The notes: a model not told the origin generated them from the sequence alone. A stretch of 64,000 nucleotides of DNA from Duncaniella sp. (GCA_029060405.1 JAIDUB010000110.1:1-64000); one strand, 5' to 3'. Shown: positions 10,042 through 21,418, counted from the first letter of the stretch. Numbers and translations are program-made.

Positions 10042-11349
10042 TCAGACATTGAGGATGAGTTTCTTAGTTACGGTAGTGGTGCCGTCGGTGACGGTGAGTG
10101 TGAAGGTATGTTCGCCCTCAAAGGCTACGAGCAGCTTCACCAGTTCCGAGATGTCGAAAGGCACGTCGGTCTTGCCTTTGACGTCACTGTTGCCCGGAAG
10201 TCCTATGCTGGAAAGATTTTCATAATCTTCTTTGCTTAGTTCGGCCAGATCGAAATCCGTAGGTACTCCCACTTCGTCGAGTGATGCCATAAAATCGGAG
10301 TTGTCGGAAGCTATTTCCACGCGGAGATGCTCGATACCGTTGTCGGCATGAATGTTGACTATATAGAATGCACCGTCAACCACTTTGTTATTCCCGCCAT
10401 CGAGGTTAAGGTCCTCACACTTCTTGTCAGGAGTGATGGTGATAGTGCCCTCCGCGGGATCGTCGGGGCCGGGCTGATCAGGGCCGGGACCGGGGGTGAC
10501 GGGTTCATCGGGCCACTCCTCGTCGCCGGGACGCTGGGTAGTGCCCTGCTGGTTATCGTCGCCCGCGGGAGCGTTGCCGCCCACGGTCTCATGCTCCATC
10601 TCAGCGTCGATTCTGATGCCCGAGGCCTCGATGCTACCGAATTCGTCAGGAAGCGTTGCGCTGCCGTTTTTCACGGAGAATGTTATTATGTAGTGCTGTC
10701 CGGCCTTAACATCAGTGAATGTCTTGAGGGCATTGACTGCATTGCCCTTGACCGTGGCGCTGAACTCGGCGACGAGAGTGGTGCTCCCGTCGACAGCGGC
10801 GAAATATCCGGCGCGGGTCTCAGTGGCTGAATAGTCGAGTTCCCCGTGATCATTGGCTATCACGCGCACCTTGGCGTCGTCGCCCATATACGAGGCAAGT
10901 TCCTTGGTGTATTTCACGGTGACCTTTATATTGCTGAACTTGCAGGTCACGGTGCCTATCTCGGTGATCTTGCCGACTTCAATCGAGAAATCGGCCTGAC
11001 CCACATAGTAGGGAGCATCCCATTCGGCTTCCTTGACGTTATGGCTGCGGACGCTGACCGTGTAGTCACCTTCAGCAAGCGACACCACCTCGGGCATGGA
11101 GCCGTAGGTATAGGAGCGTTTCACGGCGCCGGATTTTTTATCGAGAACCTCTACTATAAAAGCGTCGGTCGACACACCTGCACGCGACACGAGGGCTTCA
11201 TCATCATCAACGTCAACAGTCATCGACGCGAGCGATACGGCGCCCTCCGTATCAGAGTCATATCCGGGATTCCAGTTGTCGTCGTGACACGAGGCAAGCC
11301 CCACACAGGCGGCAACTGAAAGAAATAGTGACAATATCTTGGTTTTCAT
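10042..11349 (-). CDS. DUF4493-type lipoprotein
   Basis: Lipobox LASC; N-terminal domain resembles neighbours at 7826 and 11375. Confidence 0.75.
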   Translation of the reverse strand: MKTKILSLFLSVAACVGLASCHDDNWNPGYDSDTEGAVSLASMTVDVDDDEALVSRAGVSTDAFIVEVLDKKSGAVKRSYTYGSMPEVVSLAEGDYTVSVRSHNVKEAEWDAPYYVGQADFSIEVGKITEIGTVTCKFSNIKVTVKYTKELASYMGDDAKVRVIANDHGELDYSATETRAGYFAAVDGSTTLVAEFSATVKGNAVNALKTFTDVKAGQHYIITFSVKNGSATLPDEFGSIEASGIRIDAEMEHETVGGNAPAGDDNQQGTTQRPGDEEWPDEPVTPGPGPDQPGPDDPAEGTITITPDKKCEDLNLDGGNNKVVDGAFYIVNIHADNGIEHLRVEIASDNSDFMASLDEVGVPTDFDLAELSKEDYENLSSIGLPGNSDVKGKTDVPFDISELVKLLVAFEGEHTFTLTVTDGTTTVTKKLILNV

Positions 11350-11374
11350 CTTTTTAATCAGTATTACTATGGTA

Positions 11375-14050
11375 TTAATAGATTAATCTAACGTCGTCGA
11401 TGTAAAGCTCGGAGCCTACGTATTCACCACCTGAGGTATTGTTACCGCCGGGAGTGTTCCAGTAATAGGTATTATTACTGTTGAGCGCCGGATTTTTTTC
11501 CTTATCGGGCTCGGTTGAGCGGAAAATGACGCTTATGAACGCCGCCTTTTTCGCTCCTTTCTCGTAGGTTATAGGAATCGTCACCTGAGTGTAGGGCATC
11601 CGCTTGGATGTGTCGATCCAGCGGTCAGCGCTGTTTTCGGTGAGCAATTTGACTTCGCTCTTTGAGATTTCTTCTCCCATTTTACCGTTTTCGCCGGCGG
11701 CATAAAGATGGATTTCAGCCGTGCCGTGGTCGCCATTGCCTGCAACTGCCGGATCGTAATGATACCAGAACGTCAGAGCCGACGGGCGCGAAGTGAATTT
11801 TACGCCGTATTTCGCGCCGTTGTTGTACTCCCCGAGATAAAGTTCACCCTGCGTGCGGTTCTGGCAAGTATTGAAGCCGGCATTGGAGCTTGTACCTGCG
11901 GCAGCGTTATTACCGCTACCCCAGCCGACAGTACGGATAAGGGCGGCATTAGTTCCGGAGTGCTGGCGGTTGTTGTGTAGGGATTTATTGCCTGTAGTGT
12001 GGCCGTCAAAGTGACGGGTGGTACCGATCAAGCCACCGTCGGCAGCCGACTGAGTGCTTCGGCCGTTGGCGGGAATTGTACCCGAGGTAGCCTTGAAAGA
12101 TGCACCTCCGATGATGGCGGCCGAACCGGTGCCTGTGCCGTGGGTCGATGTGGTGAGATCATTCATCGTGGCCCAGCCTCCAAGTCCAAACGTCCAAAGG
12201 AATTGTACACAATTATTATTACTGTTGCTGCCGTCCATACGGTGTCCATCCCACAAAACGGTTTTGAATCCGACCGAATGTTCGCCGGCGTCGTTTTCTT
12301 CACAATCGGGCAGATGATCCTCGATCTCGGTGGTGAACTTGACCGATGCGGAGTGGGTCGTGCTCTTAGCCTCGACGGTGTATTCAACACCGGCACGGAG
12401 TCCGGTCAGCACGATATCGGCGCCCTCGACCTCATAGTTGTCATAGCTGCGGCCGTCGATCATGATATCCACTCGCTTGGCCACGGCTGCATCATCGGCA
12501 GCGTCACACTGCACTGTAACTGTGGCTTTGTGGGCAAACACATCGTTTTCCGACACAAGGAGGTTAAACGGAGGTGTGGTCACTTCCAGATCAATGTCGC
12601 TGCGGCCCGAACCGAATGTGGCACGCAGCGTCTGGGTCGATTGTATGGCAGAGGGAGAGGTGAGCTTGGCGGTATAGAATCCAGCCTTGCCTGCCACCGG
12701 TTTGGCCTCGGCAAGAACGAGATCATCCCACGCGCCCAGAAGGTTACGCACCTGGAATGTCACGTCGGCAAGATCGTTTGCACCATTGTATTCCACCTCG
12801 GCATTGATGGTCTTGTTTCCTATCTCGGCGGTAGCGGAGTGAATCTCCACCTTGCCCGCGCCGGAAACTACCGAGAACTCCATCACGGGTGAGAGTTTGC
12901 CGAAACGGTCCTTGACCTGCAGGGAGAAATTGTGGGTGGATTCTTCCTGACCGGGACCCACGCCTAAATGAGTGAACACATCTGTAAAATCAATCACACC
13001 CATCACGTCGGGACGGTTCCATACACCGCGCGCCTTCAGTCCCAGATTGGTCAGCAGCGCCACGGTAGCGGCATCGGCCTTGGCCAGATCAATCTGCTCG
13101 GGCCAGCCTTCGCCGTAAAGCGTGGGTGAAGTGGTATTGAGGTAGACCGACTCGATTTTACCGCGGGCTATGATGTTAGCCTTGATCTGGCCGGGAGCGG
13201 GAGAATTCTCGATGAGGGGGAAAGACTGACCGGTAGTCCAGCCTTCAGCTGTCAGCTCAGGCTCGGGAGCGTCGATGAGGTCGTCGCTGAGGTCTATCTC
13301 GACATCCTCGGTGTCGATCGTATCGTCAAATGTCACCTTGAGCGTGGCATCGGCACCGGCGTCACCGCCGTTGATGTCGATCGTAACCACGTGTTCGGTC
13401 TTGGCCTTGGCCTCGAAGCGGGCGGCCTCGATAGTGGCGTTCTTTCCGTTGGGCTTGGTGAAGGTCAGATTGATGTTGACCATACCCGGAGTGACATATA
13501 CCGGGCTGACCTCGTCGGAGGCCATAGTGACATATTTGCCCTTGGGAGTGTGGATCTGCACCGAATATGCAGCCATATAATCCTTGAACGCATCAGTGTA
13601 GCGTACAAAGACGCGCGAATTTTTCAGCGCTGCGCTCAAAGCCACCGACGTGGTGTGGTCAAATTTCACCGAAATCGCCTGTGAACCGTGGAAGTGAGGC
13701 TTGGCATATCCCTCGGCATCATTCTCGTGGCCGTAATAAGCCTCGAGGGTATAATCTCCTACTTTAAAATCCTGTGTCTCGTCAAAATCGTTGACTGATT
13801 CCCATTCCTGAGAAAATGATCCGTCGTCGGATGTCAGCTTCAGCTTCAGGTCCGACACCGAAACGGATACGTCACCGGTGGCGCGGCTTCCGGGAACCTT
13901 GGCGGCAGAGATGATGTCGCTGTCGACTATCACCGTAGGAGAGATGCGTCCCATTCCGGCCCCGATGGATGAAGATTCTTCGCTACAGGATGTCACTCCG
14001 ATGGCCGCGGCCATAGTCATGACAAGTCCCGTCAAGATGTTTTTCTTCAT
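11375..14050 (-). CDS. DUF4493-type lipoprotein with C-terminal PCMD-like domain
   Basis: Lipobox VTSC; C-term ALTFWYHYDP..YIDDVRLIY. Confidence 0.8.
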   Translation of the reverse strand: MKKNILTGLVMTMAAAIGVTSCSEESSSIGAGMGRISPTVIVDSDIISAAKVPGSRATGDVSVSVSDLKLKLTSDDGSFSQEWESVNDFDETQDFKVGDYTLEAYYGHENDAEGYAKPHFHGSQAISVKFDHTTSVALSAALKNSRVFVRYTDAFKDYMAAYSVQIHTPKGKYVTMASDEVSPVYVTPGMVNINLTFTKPNGKNATIEAARFEAKAKTEHVVTIDINGGDAGADATLKVTFDDTIDTEDVEIDLSDDLIDAPEPELTAEGWTTGQSFPLIENSPAPGQIKANIIARGKIESVYLNTTSPTLYGEGWPEQIDLAKADAATVALLTNLGLKARGVWNRPDVMGVIDFTDVFTHLGVGPGQEESTHNFSLQVKDRFGKLSPVMEFSVVSGAGKVEIHSATAEIGNKTINAEVEYNGANDLADVTFQVRNLLGAWDDLVLAEAKPVAGKAGFYTAKLTSPSAIQSTQTLRATFGSGRSDIDLEVTTPPFNLLVSENDVFAHKATVTVQCDAADDAAVAKRVDIMIDGRSYDNYEVEGADIVLTGLRAGVEYTVEAKSTTHSASVKFTTEIEDHLPDCEENDAGEHSVGFKTVLWDGHRMDGSNSNNNCVQFLWTFGLGGWATMNDLTTSTHGTGTGSAAIIGGASFKATSGTIPANGRSTQSAADGGLIGTTRHFDGHTTGNKSLHNNRQHSGTNAALIRTVGWGSGNNAAAGTSSNAGFNTCQNRTQGELYLGEYNNGAKYGVKFTSRPSALTFWYHYDPAVAGNGDHGTAEIHLYAAGENGKMGEEISKSEVKLLTENSADRWIDTSKRMPYTQVTIPITYEKGAKKAAFISVIFRSTEPDKEKNPALNSNNTYYWNTPGGNNTSGGEYVGSELYIDDVRLIY

Positions 14051-14129
14051 AAAAAAATTACTAATGGTTTTATGTCGTTGGTTACTATATTTGCTATTGG
14101 AATGGCTCTAATAAGGCAAAATTACGGCA

Positions 14130-14137
14130 CAAAGTTA
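14130..14137 (-). promoter_or_regulatory. -7 element for the DUF4493 operon
   Basis: TAACTTTG on minus strand, 80 bp upstream of the 14050 start. Confidence 0.5.
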
Positions 14138-14412
14138 CTAAAAATATCCTTTAATCGTATCATTTATAAGTATAAAAAGGAATTTTCGGCGAGTTTTTTA
14201 TGACAAATCACCATTTTCGGATAAGTCAGCGATACTATCGCTTAAACAAAAAATAGTTTTTGGCACAATACCTGCAAAAGAATGTGTGCGATTTAATGTC
14301 GCCGCATTTCAGCATGAACACGAAAGCCGGTTGCCTGTGCCTCCGGCAATTTAATATGGAGATCATTAAATTCCCCCTTAGCTATTTAATTCAATTAATA
14401 AATGTTAACGCT

Positions 14413-14444
14413 CTTGGCGATATTCACATATATCAGTAACTTTG
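14413..14444 (+). promoter_or_regulatory. Promoter of rplY
   Basis: CTTG-N20-TAACTTTG. Confidence 0.55.
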
Positions 14445-14525
14445 CACCGCTTTTTAGCATCCCCGTGTGATGGGAAATTAGAAAGCTCTAATTTTTAGTA
14501 ACACAACCCAAAACAATCATTCACA

Positions 14526-15101
14526 ATGAAGACTTACCAACTTTCAGCCCAGCCCCGCACCGATCTCGGCAAGAAGGCTGCCAAGAATCTCCGCAAGCAG
14601 AATCTCATCCCCGTAGTGCTCAACGGCGCCAACGACGCAGAACACCTCATGGTTAAAGCCGATGACGTACGCAAGCTCATCTATACCCCCGATATCTTCG
14701 CTATCGAGCTCGATGTCAATGGCGTAAAGCGCATGGCAGTGCTCAAGGACCTTCAGTTCCACCCCGTTAAGGACAATGTGCTTCACATGGACCTTCTCGA
14801 AGTGAACGACAAGAAGCCCGTAACCATCGAAGTACCCGTGAAGCTCGAAGGCCACGCTGAAGGTGTGAAGGCCGGTGGTAAGCTCAACCTCTCGATGAAG
14901 AAGATCCGCGTGCGCGCCATCTATACCGAAATTCCCGAACGCGTCGTGATCAACGTTGACCACCTCGGTTTGGGCAAGACCCTCCAGATCGGCGACCTCC
15001 ACTTCGACGGTCTCGAGCTGATGAACGCAAAGAACGCCGTTGTCTGCGCCGTACAGCTCACCCGTGCAGCCCGTGGTGCACAGGCCAACGCCGACAAGTA
15101 A
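14526..15101 (+). CDS. rplY: 50S ribosomal protein L25/general stress protein Ctc
   Basis: 191 aa; L25 N-domain ([22 protein letters not shown]) and C-terminal TL5 domain. Confidence 0.96.
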   Translation: MKTYQLSAQPRTDLGKKAAKNLRKQNLIPVVLNGANDAEHLMVKADDVRKLIYTPDIFAIELDVNGVKRMAVLKDLQFHPVKDNVLHMDLLEVNDKKPVTIEVPVKLEGHAEGVKAGGKLNLSMKKIRVRAIYTEIPERVVINVDHLGLGKTLQIGDLHFDGLELMNAKNAVVCAVQLTRAARGAQANADK

Positions 15102-15121
15102 TCATCTCACTTATCCTGCTG

Positions 15122-15739
15122 ATGAAATATCTCATTGTGGGGCTCGGCAATATCGGCGACGAATATGCCATGACCCGACACAATATAGGATTCCGCACAT
15201 TGGATGCCTTTGCCGAGGCATCCAATGTTGTATTTTCCACCGAGCGATATGGCGACGTGGCTCACTGCCGGGTGAAAAACAAGCTCCTCACCTTGCTCAA
15301 GCCGTCGACCTACATGAATCTCTCGGGCAACGCCGTGCGCTACTGGAAAGACAAGGAGGGTATCGATCTTGACCACATCCTTGTGATAGTCGACGATCTC
15401 GCACTGCCCTTCGGAGCAATTCGCATCAAGCCCTCGGGAAGCGATGCTGGCCACAACGGGCTGAAGAATATCGCCCAAATGCTCGGCTCGCAGGCCTACC
15501 CGCGCCTGCGCATGGGCATAGGCAACGATTTCCCCCGCGGCACGCAGATCGACTACGTGCTCGGGCGCTTCACTCCCGAGCAGGAACGCATGCTCCCCGA
15601 CTGCCTCAAAGCGGCCTGCGATGCGATACGCTGCTTCGTGCTCGAAGGCATACAGCGCGCCATGAACCGATACAACAAACTCGCTCCCGCCGCTCCCGCT
15701 CAGGAGAATAAGACCGACGCCGATGGAAATAAGAGTTGA
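15122..15739 (+). CDS. pth: Peptidyl-tRNA hydrolase
   Basis: [44 protein letters not shown]. Confidence 0.97.
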   Translation: MKYLIVGLGNIGDEYAMTRHNIGFRTLDAFAEASNVVFSTERYGDVAHCRVKNKLLTLLKPSTYMNLSGNAVRYWKDKEGIDLDHILVIVDDLALPFGAIRIKPSGSDAGHNGLKNIAQMLGSQAYPRLRMGIGNDFPRGTQIDYVLGRFTPEQERMLPDCLKAACDAIRCFVLEGIQRAMNRYNKLAPAAPAQENKTDADGNKS

Positions 15740-16154
15740 CAAGTGGCTCTGGGCCGTGCGCGTGTTCAAGACCCGCACAGTGGCTACCGACGCATGCAAG
15801 AAAGGCCGCGTGATGATCGACGGTGTAGCCGTGAAGCCCTCGCGAGCAGTAAAGCCGGGCGATGTGGTGCAGGTGAAGAAATCGCCTGTCACCTATTCGT
15901 TCAAGGTTCTCGCCGTGACTCAAAACCGCCTCGGAGCCAAACTGGTGCCCGAGTACATGGAAAATGTGACTCCGCGCAGCCAGCTCGACCTGCTCGACGT
16001 GGTGAAAATCTCAGGCTTCATCGACCGCCGCAAAGGCCTCGGCCGCCCCACCAAGCGCGAAGGCCGCGAACTTCAGGAATTTACGGAGCAGTATATGACC
16101 GATGAATCGTGGGACTTTGACGACGATGAATTTGATTGGGACTCAGACGAATGA
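15723..16154 (+). CDS. S4-domain RNA-binding protein (Hsp15/HslR-like)
   Basis: [34 protein letters not shown]; overlaps pth by 17 nt. Confidence 0.92.
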   Translation: MEIRVDKWLWAVRVFKTRTVATDACKKGRVMIDGVAVKPSRAVKPGDVVQVKKSPVTYSFKVLAVTQNRLGAKLVPEYMENVTPRSQLDLLDVVKISGFIDRRKGLGRPTKREGRELQEFTEQYMTDESWDFDDDEFDWDSDE

Positions 16155-17087
16155 CCTGCGTTTAAGTTTTCCCGACTGCGTATATTCGGGCGATGAATCG
16201 TAGATAATATCCTTAGGGCGCATGTAGCCGGGAAGAGTTTCACTAATCCTGTCGAGCACCGCCACCGGAAGCTCGTCATCTCCCGTCACCACCACCATTA
16301 CCGCCTCCTCGCCCCAGAGCGTGGAGGCGCGTTTTGTAATATAAAACTCCCGGCCCTCCATCACTTCGGCAAGGCTCCGCTCTATCTCCTCGGGGTGAAG
16401 CTTGATACCTCCCGAATTAATCACATTGTCCATCCTGCCGAGCCACCGGAACTCAGCAGGCGACAGCACTTCGCACACATCGCGCGTGTCAAGCACTCCC
16501 ACGTTCATGGCTCCGGTATCGATGCGCAGGCACCCGTCGGCATTGAGCGAAACGGAAATTCCCGGCATGACGGTATAGACGTCGTGTCCCATCGGCCGCA
16601 GGGCTATGTGGCTGCAGGTCTCGGTCATGCCGTAGGTGGCGAATACCGATGCCCCGCAACCGGCGAGGCGCGTTTCGTCGGCAGGCGACACCGGCGCGCC
16701 GCCCACTATCACGTCGCGTATCTCCACCCCGCGTTTCAGAGCGTCGAGTAAATCGGGAATCTGCGCCGGGACTATAGCGAGGAGGTCGACGGGGTCGCCC
16801 GAGTAATCGCGCAGCGGAGTGCGCGACCGGGGCAGCTCTACAAGTCGCGCGCCCGACACCGCCTGCCTCACGGCCATCATCTTTCCCGCGATATAGTCAG
16901 CCGACAGTGGGGTAGCCAGCACACTCCCTCCGTCGATACCGAAACGGCGGCAAGTGGCTCGCGCCGAGAGCTCCATATCGGTTTTCAGCAGGCGTATAAC
17001 TTTAGGCTCACCCGTCGAACCCGACGTGTGAGCCTCTATGTAAGGACTTGCATCAGTCCATTGCCGGTAAAAATCAGCAAATGTCAT
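16143..17087 (-). CDS. menE: AMP-binding enzyme, probable o-succinylbenzoate-CoA ligase
   Basis: HTSGSTGEPK, TYGMTETCSH, LGRMDNVINSGG motifs; short 314 aa Bacteroidetes-type MenE. Confidence 0.82.
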   Translation of the reverse strand: MTFADFYRQWTDASPYIEAHTSGSTGEPKVIRLLKTDMELSARATCRRFGIDGGSVLATPLSADYIAGKMMAVRQAVSGARLVELPRSRTPLRDYSGDPVDLLAIVPAQIPDLLDALKRGVEIRDVIVGGAPVSPADETRLAGCGASVFATYGMTETCSHIALRPMGHDVYTVMPGISVSLNADGCLRIDTGAMNVGVLDTRDVCEVLSPAEFRWLGRMDNVINSGGIKLHPEEIERSLAEVMEGREFYITKRASTLWGEEAVMVVVTGDDELPVAVLDRISETLPGYMRPKDIIYDSSPEYTQSGKLKRRSFV

Positions 17088-17461
17088 CAGCGGGCGGCGA
17101 TCACTTCCACCTCTACGAGCACCTGTTTGGGGAGTTCGCGCACAGCTACTGCCGAGCGGGCGGGATAAGGTTCGGCAAACTCAGCGCCATACACCTCATT
17201 CATCTCGCCGAAAAGGCTCATGTCGGCGAGGAATACCGTGGTTTTCACCACATTTTCAATAGTCAGCCCGGCCTCTGCAAGGATAGCCTTGACATTTGCG
17301 ATAGCCTGAGCGGTCTGAGCCTTGATACCTTCGGGAATCTCGCCTGTAGCGGGATTGATAGGAATCTGACCTGAGCAGTAAACCATATTGCCTAAGTCGA
17401 TGGCCTGTGAATAGGGGCCGATTGCTGCGGGAGCAGCCTTGGTAGCGATTACTTTTTTCAT
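17087..17461 (-). CDS. ridA: RidA family enamine/imine deaminase
   Basis: [27 protein letters not shown]; 124 aa. Confidence 0.96.
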   Translation of the reverse strand: MKKVIATKAAPAAIGPYSQAIDLGNMVYCSGQIPINPATGEIPEGIKAQTAQAIANVKAILAEAGLTIENVVKTTVFLADMSLFGEMNEVYGAEFAEPYPARSAVAVRELPKQVLVEVEVIAAR

Positions 17462-18849
17462 TTTTCGGGAATATTTGATGGAATGAATGATATATCTTTT
17501 ATGGCGATACCGTCGCCCACGCTCTTTATCGCATCGTCGATTTTGGCAATCACCTTGTCAATCTCGGCGAAATGAGTGTTGAACTGCGGAATGAAATCAG
17601 TCGAGCCCTTATGTCGCAAGGTTTCCAGCACGCCCGCAATGGTATAATTGTCAAGGCCCATGGCCGGGATAAGAGGCTGCTGCGACTGCTCGTCGGGCAG
17701 ATATTCGCGGGTGACGAGTCCTGACCTGATGAGTTCGTCGGCCACGAGTTCGGTAAGGCGCGGCGGTATCTCATACCGCGCTGAAATCTGGTCGACGGTG
17801 AGCGGCTTCTGCTTGGTCTCGAAGCGGTGCACTATCACCGTGAGCACCGAGAGCGACACCCGGCGGCGATAGTCGAGCGACACGGTGTCGATTTCCTCCT
17901 CGAAACTGAAACGGAAGAAATTCTGGGAAGAGTAGCATATAAGCGCGCCCGTGAGCGTGATCAGCCATGAAAACTGGAGCCAGAGCAGCATGAGCGGCAA
18001 AAACGAGAACGTGCCGTAGATAGCGTTGTATTTCGACACATAAAGCTGTCCGCTTGCAAAAAGCCACTGAAGCACCTGAAATGACGTACCGGCAAGCACT
18101 CCGGCGATAAACGCATTGGTAAATTTCACCTTTGTATTGGGAATCAGCATATAGGCCGCCGTGAAAAACAGCCATGCCAGCACGTATGACGCCACATCGA
18201 GCAGCACAGCCGTCACGGGCGATATGAAATGCGCCGGAAGTATCTTCTGAATCGTGGTCGACACGAGTATCTGCAAGCCGCCCGAACATATCATGAGTAT
18301 GGGCAGGATGATACATATGGCCGTGTAGTCGGTAAGTTTGCGGAAAATCGACCTCCCCTCCCTGATATTCCATATGGAATTGAAGGAATCCTCCACGCTC
18401 ATAAGAAGCGAAATTATCGTCCACAGTAGCACCACTATACCCACGCCCACGAAAACCCCCTCCGAGGCTTGGGCAAGAGCTCCGTCGATAAACCGCAATC
18501 CCACCTCGAGTGCATATTGCTGCGACGGGAAGAGATGAAAAAGCTGCGACTTGATGATATTCTGAAACCCGAATCCCCGCCCTATTGCGAAAAGCAGCGC
18601 GAGCGCCGGAACGATAGCCAGCATCGTCTGATAGGTGAGCGAACAGGCCTGAGTCTGAAGATCTTTATTGAAAAACGATCGCACCGTGAGGTTAAGAGTC
18701 TTTATGACGTTGACCTTCCACCCCGAGCGGGTATCGCGCCACACTCCTGCCGACACATACTCCCACGTGCGCTGCCCCCACGCTGTCACGCGGTCGACTA
18801 ATCCTGACTTTTCGTGCGTAGGTTGAGTAGATTGAGACTGTGAGGACAT
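17458..18849 (-). CDS. YihY/virulence factor BrkB family membrane protein
   Basis: [24 protein letters not shown] and [22 protein letters not shown] motifs. Confidence 0.92.
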   Translation of the reverse strand: MSSQSQSTQPTHEKSGLVDRVTAWGQRTWEYVSAGVWRDTRSGWKVNVIKTLNLTVRSFFNKDLQTQACSLTYQTMLAIVPALALLFAIGRGFGFQNIIKSQLFHLFPSQQYALEVGLRFIDGALAQASEGVFVGVGIVVLLWTIISLLMSVEDSFNSIWNIREGRSIFRKLTDYTAICIILPILMICSGGLQILVSTTIQKILPAHFISPVTAVLLDVASYVLAWLFFTAAYMLIPNTKVKFTNAFIAGVLAGTSFQVLQWLFASGQLYVSKYNAIYGTFSFLPLMLLWLQFSWLITLTGALICYSSQNFFRFSFEEEIDTVSLDYRRRVSLSVLTVIVHRFETKQKPLTVDQISARYEIPPRLTELVADELIRSGLVTREYLPDEQSQQPLIPAMGLDNYTIAGVLETLRHKGSTDFIPQFNTHFAEIDKVIAKIDDAIKSVGDGIAIKDISFIPSNIPEK

Positions 18850-18987
18850 ATTTAAAAAAGTTTTATTTAGAATAACAAATATAATGGAAAAATGTCGGAT
18901 ACACTACAGATTCCGGCCAAAAAATATAGCGGCATCACCATTATAGACCTGAAATTATTAAAATGTGTGAAAAATAGCCGTCATCTA

Positions 18988-19018
18988 TTGCGGGAATAAA
19001 AAAAACGGCTTAACTTTG
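18988..19018 (+). promoter_or_regulatory. Promoter of tRNA-Glu
   Basis: TTG-N20-TAACTTTG, 10 nt before the tRNA. Confidence 0.6.
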
Positions 19019-19028
19019 CAGTGCAAAT

Positions 19029-19101
19029 GGCGATTTAGTGTAGTGGCCTAGCACGCCACCCTCTCACGGTGGAGACCAGGGTTCGATTCCCTGATTCGCT
19101 A
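19029..19101 (+). tRNA. tRNA-Glu (anticodon CTC)
   Basis: Anticodon stem CCACC-CTCTCAC-GGTGG, T-arm CAGGG-TTCGATT-CCCTG; acceptor GGCGATT/ATTCGCT with mismatches. Confidence 0.88.
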
Positions 19102-19107
19102 CAACGC

Positions 19108-19144
19108 CAAAAAGGTCATCCGGTTTCGGATGACCTTTTTTTGT
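19108..19144 (+). terminator. Terminator after tRNA-Glu
   Basis: AAAAAGGTCATCCGgtttCGGATGACCTTTTTTT. Confidence 0.92.
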
Positions 19145-19251
19145 TGCCACTGCGGCCGTTTTTTGTCACCACTGCGGTCAGGGGCTTTTTGATATAAAAT
19201 AAATGTCATAAATTTGCATTACCGAATAATCTCCATGACAAACAAAAAAAT

Positions 19252-21405
19252 ATGAATTTTATCCGACTTATAGTTATTTTGGCGTGTGCGCTTAATGTCG
19301 TTACTGCAAATGCTGCAATCGATTGGCATGAGGTAGTACCGGGAGTATGGAAAGGGATCGTAGGCACGCCCGAGGATTATTCGCTGCTTTCGGTCGCGGA
19401 CTGTAAGCCTAATCTTGACGGATTCTCACGGCTGCCGCAGGTAGGACTGCCCGCGCTTGCTGATAAAATTACTGGCACTGTATCTGACGGCAAGACTTCA
19501 CTGAGCATTCCTCTTGTAAAAAATGAACAGATATACGGTTTCGGACTGAATTTTCAGAACGTGCACCAGCGTGGTAAAATACTTAATCTCCATGTCGACC
19601 ACTTCGGAGGCAAGGACACGGGACGCAATCATGCACCTGTGCCGTTTTATGTGTCGAGTGCGGGATACGGCATATTCGTAAATTCCGCCCGATATCTGAC
19701 CGTATATGCAGGCTCGGGAGCAAGAAAGGACAGCCCTGACGCTCCGGTTGCCAAAGACCGCAACACCGACCGCAGCTGGACATCCCGTCCCTACTCTGAC
19801 GCCGTGTCGGTGCTCGTCCCCGCTCCCGGCGCAGAGATATATCTCATAGCCGGGCCTACACCGATGGATGTAGTGAGACGTTACAACCTCCTGTGCGGAG
19901 GCGGGCCGCTCCCCCCGCGCTGGGGACTCGGATTCACTCAGCGCACCCCGACAAAATATAGTGCAGACAAAGTAAAGAACGAGGCCGACGAGTTTGAGCG
20001 CATGGGCTATCCACTCGACTTCATCGGTCTGGAGCCCGGATGGCAGAGCAAGGCTTATCCATGCACTTTCGAGTGGGACTCGACCCGTTTCGCCGACCCG
20101 CAGGCATTTGTGGCGGATATGCTCGCCCGCAAGGTGCGTGTAAACCTATGGACCAATCCCTACGTCTCGCCCGACTCAAAGATATATAATGAGATGTATC
20201 CCCTCAGCGGTTCGCACACCGTATGGTGCGGCATTGTGCCGGACTTAGCCGATGAGAACGCGCGCCGCCTCTGGCAGGACAAGCTCGACAGGGAGCATAT
20301 CGGCATCGGAGTCAGCGGATATAAGATCGACGAAGTGGACGGATATGACTTCTACCTGTGGCCCGATGTGGCGACATTCCCCTCGGGAGTTTCGGCCGAA
20401 CAGATGCGGCAGACTTACGGCCTGTGGGTGCAGAAAGTCACAGACGATGCGTTCAGGAAACGCAACACACGCACCTTCGGACTGGTGCGTGCCTCAAACG
20501 CCGGAGGCAATTCATATCCCTACGTGCTATATAATGACAATTACAACCACGAGGATTTTATAACCGCACTCATCAACTCAGGTTTCTGCGGTGTGCTATG
20601 GACACCCGAGGTGCGCGGTTCAAAGTCAAGCGAGGAGTGGCTGCGACGCATCCAGTCGGTGGTATTCTCGCCGATGGCGATGATTAACGCTTGGTCGAGC
20701 GGCACGAAACCATGGTCGTTTCCGGATGTTGCCGAGCAGGTCAAGGAGTATTCCCTGCTGCGCATGAGGATGATGCCCTACTGGTACAGTGAATTTGCCC
20801 GCTATCACTTTGACGGCATCCCCCCGTTCCGTGCCATGAACCTTGAGCCGGGATTCAATCCCGAGACTGCAGCCTCGACAGTTATGAAATCCACCAGTCT
20901 CGATGACGATCCCTATCTTGAGGCGGTAAGCAAGGAGATCAAAGATCAGTACATGGCGGGCGAATATCTGCTTGTAGCACCGATGTTTGCCGGTCAGACC
21001 TCACGCAAGGTCGTTCTCCCCGCCGGTGACTGGTATGACTTCTACACAGGTGAATATGTCGGTAACGCCCGAACTCTCGAAGTAACACCCGGGCTTGACC
21101 GAATACCGGTCTACGTCAAGGACGGCGCCATAATCCCTATGACCGACCCGCTGCTCCACGCTCCCACCAAGGGTGAAAAGTATAATCTCGAAATCCGTCA
21201 CTATGGTAAAAAGGACGGTCACTACCGTCTGTATGATGATGACGGCGAAACTTTCGATTATGAAAAAGGTGACTATGCGTGGCGCGATATCAAGGTAGAG
21301 CGTCAGAAAAACGGCATGCTCAAAGGCTCCATATCCAAGGTTGAAAAGAATAAGCCGAACAATATAGGTAAAGTCACATGGAGATTCATGACTGAAAACA
21401 AGTAA
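19252..21405 (+). CDS. Glycoside hydrolase family 31 protein (alpha-glucosidase/alpha-xylosidase-like)
   Basis: 717 aa; PPRWGLGFTQRTP, GYKIDEVDGYD nucleophile region, WTPEVRGS..EEWLRRIQ. Confidence 0.9.
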   Translation: MNFIRLIVILACALNVVTANAAIDWHEVVPGVWKGIVGTPEDYSLLSVADCKPNLDGFSRLPQVGLPALADKITGTVSDGKTSLSIPLVKNEQIYGFGLNFQNVHQRGKILNLHVDHFGGKDTGRNHAPVPFYVSSAGYGIFVNSARYLTVYAGSGARKDSPDAPVAKDRNTDRSWTSRPYSDAVSVLVPAPGAEIYLIAGPTPMDVVRRYNLLCGGGPLPPRWGLGFTQRTPTKYSADKVKNEADEFERMGYPLDFIGLEPGWQSKAYPCTFEWDSTRFADPQAFVADMLARKVRVNLWTNPYVSPDSKIYNEMYPLSGSHTVWCGIVPDLADENARRLWQDKLDREHIGIGVSGYKIDEVDGYDFYLWPDVATFPSGVSAEQMRQTYGLWVQKVTDDAFRKRNTRTFGLVRASNAGGNSYPYVLYNDNYNHEDFITALINSGFCGVLWTPEVRGSKSSEEWLRRIQSVVFSPMAMINAWSSGTKPWSFPDVAEQVKEYSLLRMRMMPYWYSEFARYHFDGIPPFRAMNLEPGFNPETAASTVMKSTSLDDDPYLEAVSKEIKDQYMAGEYLLVAPMFAGQTSRKVVLPAGDWYDFYTGEYVGNARTLEVTPGLDRIPVYVKDGAIIPMTDPLLHAPTKGEKYNLEIRHYGKKDGHYRLYDDDGETFDYEKGDYAWRDIKVERQKNGMLKGSISKVEKNKPNNIGKVTWRFMTENK

Positions 21406-21418
21406 TAATGACATATTG

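Noticed and set aside
11999-12892. 297-aa plus-strand ORF
   Set aside because: Antisense to the 891-aa DUF4493 lipoprotein; no independent support.
14336-14350. GCCGGAGGCAC word shared by 14.3, 44.4 and 57.9 kb
   Set aside because: An 11-13-nt match is expected by chance in a 64-kb window and the flanks do not align.
16143-16154. 12-nt convergent overlap of S4 protein and menE genes
   Set aside because: Small stop-codon overlaps are common in compact genomes.
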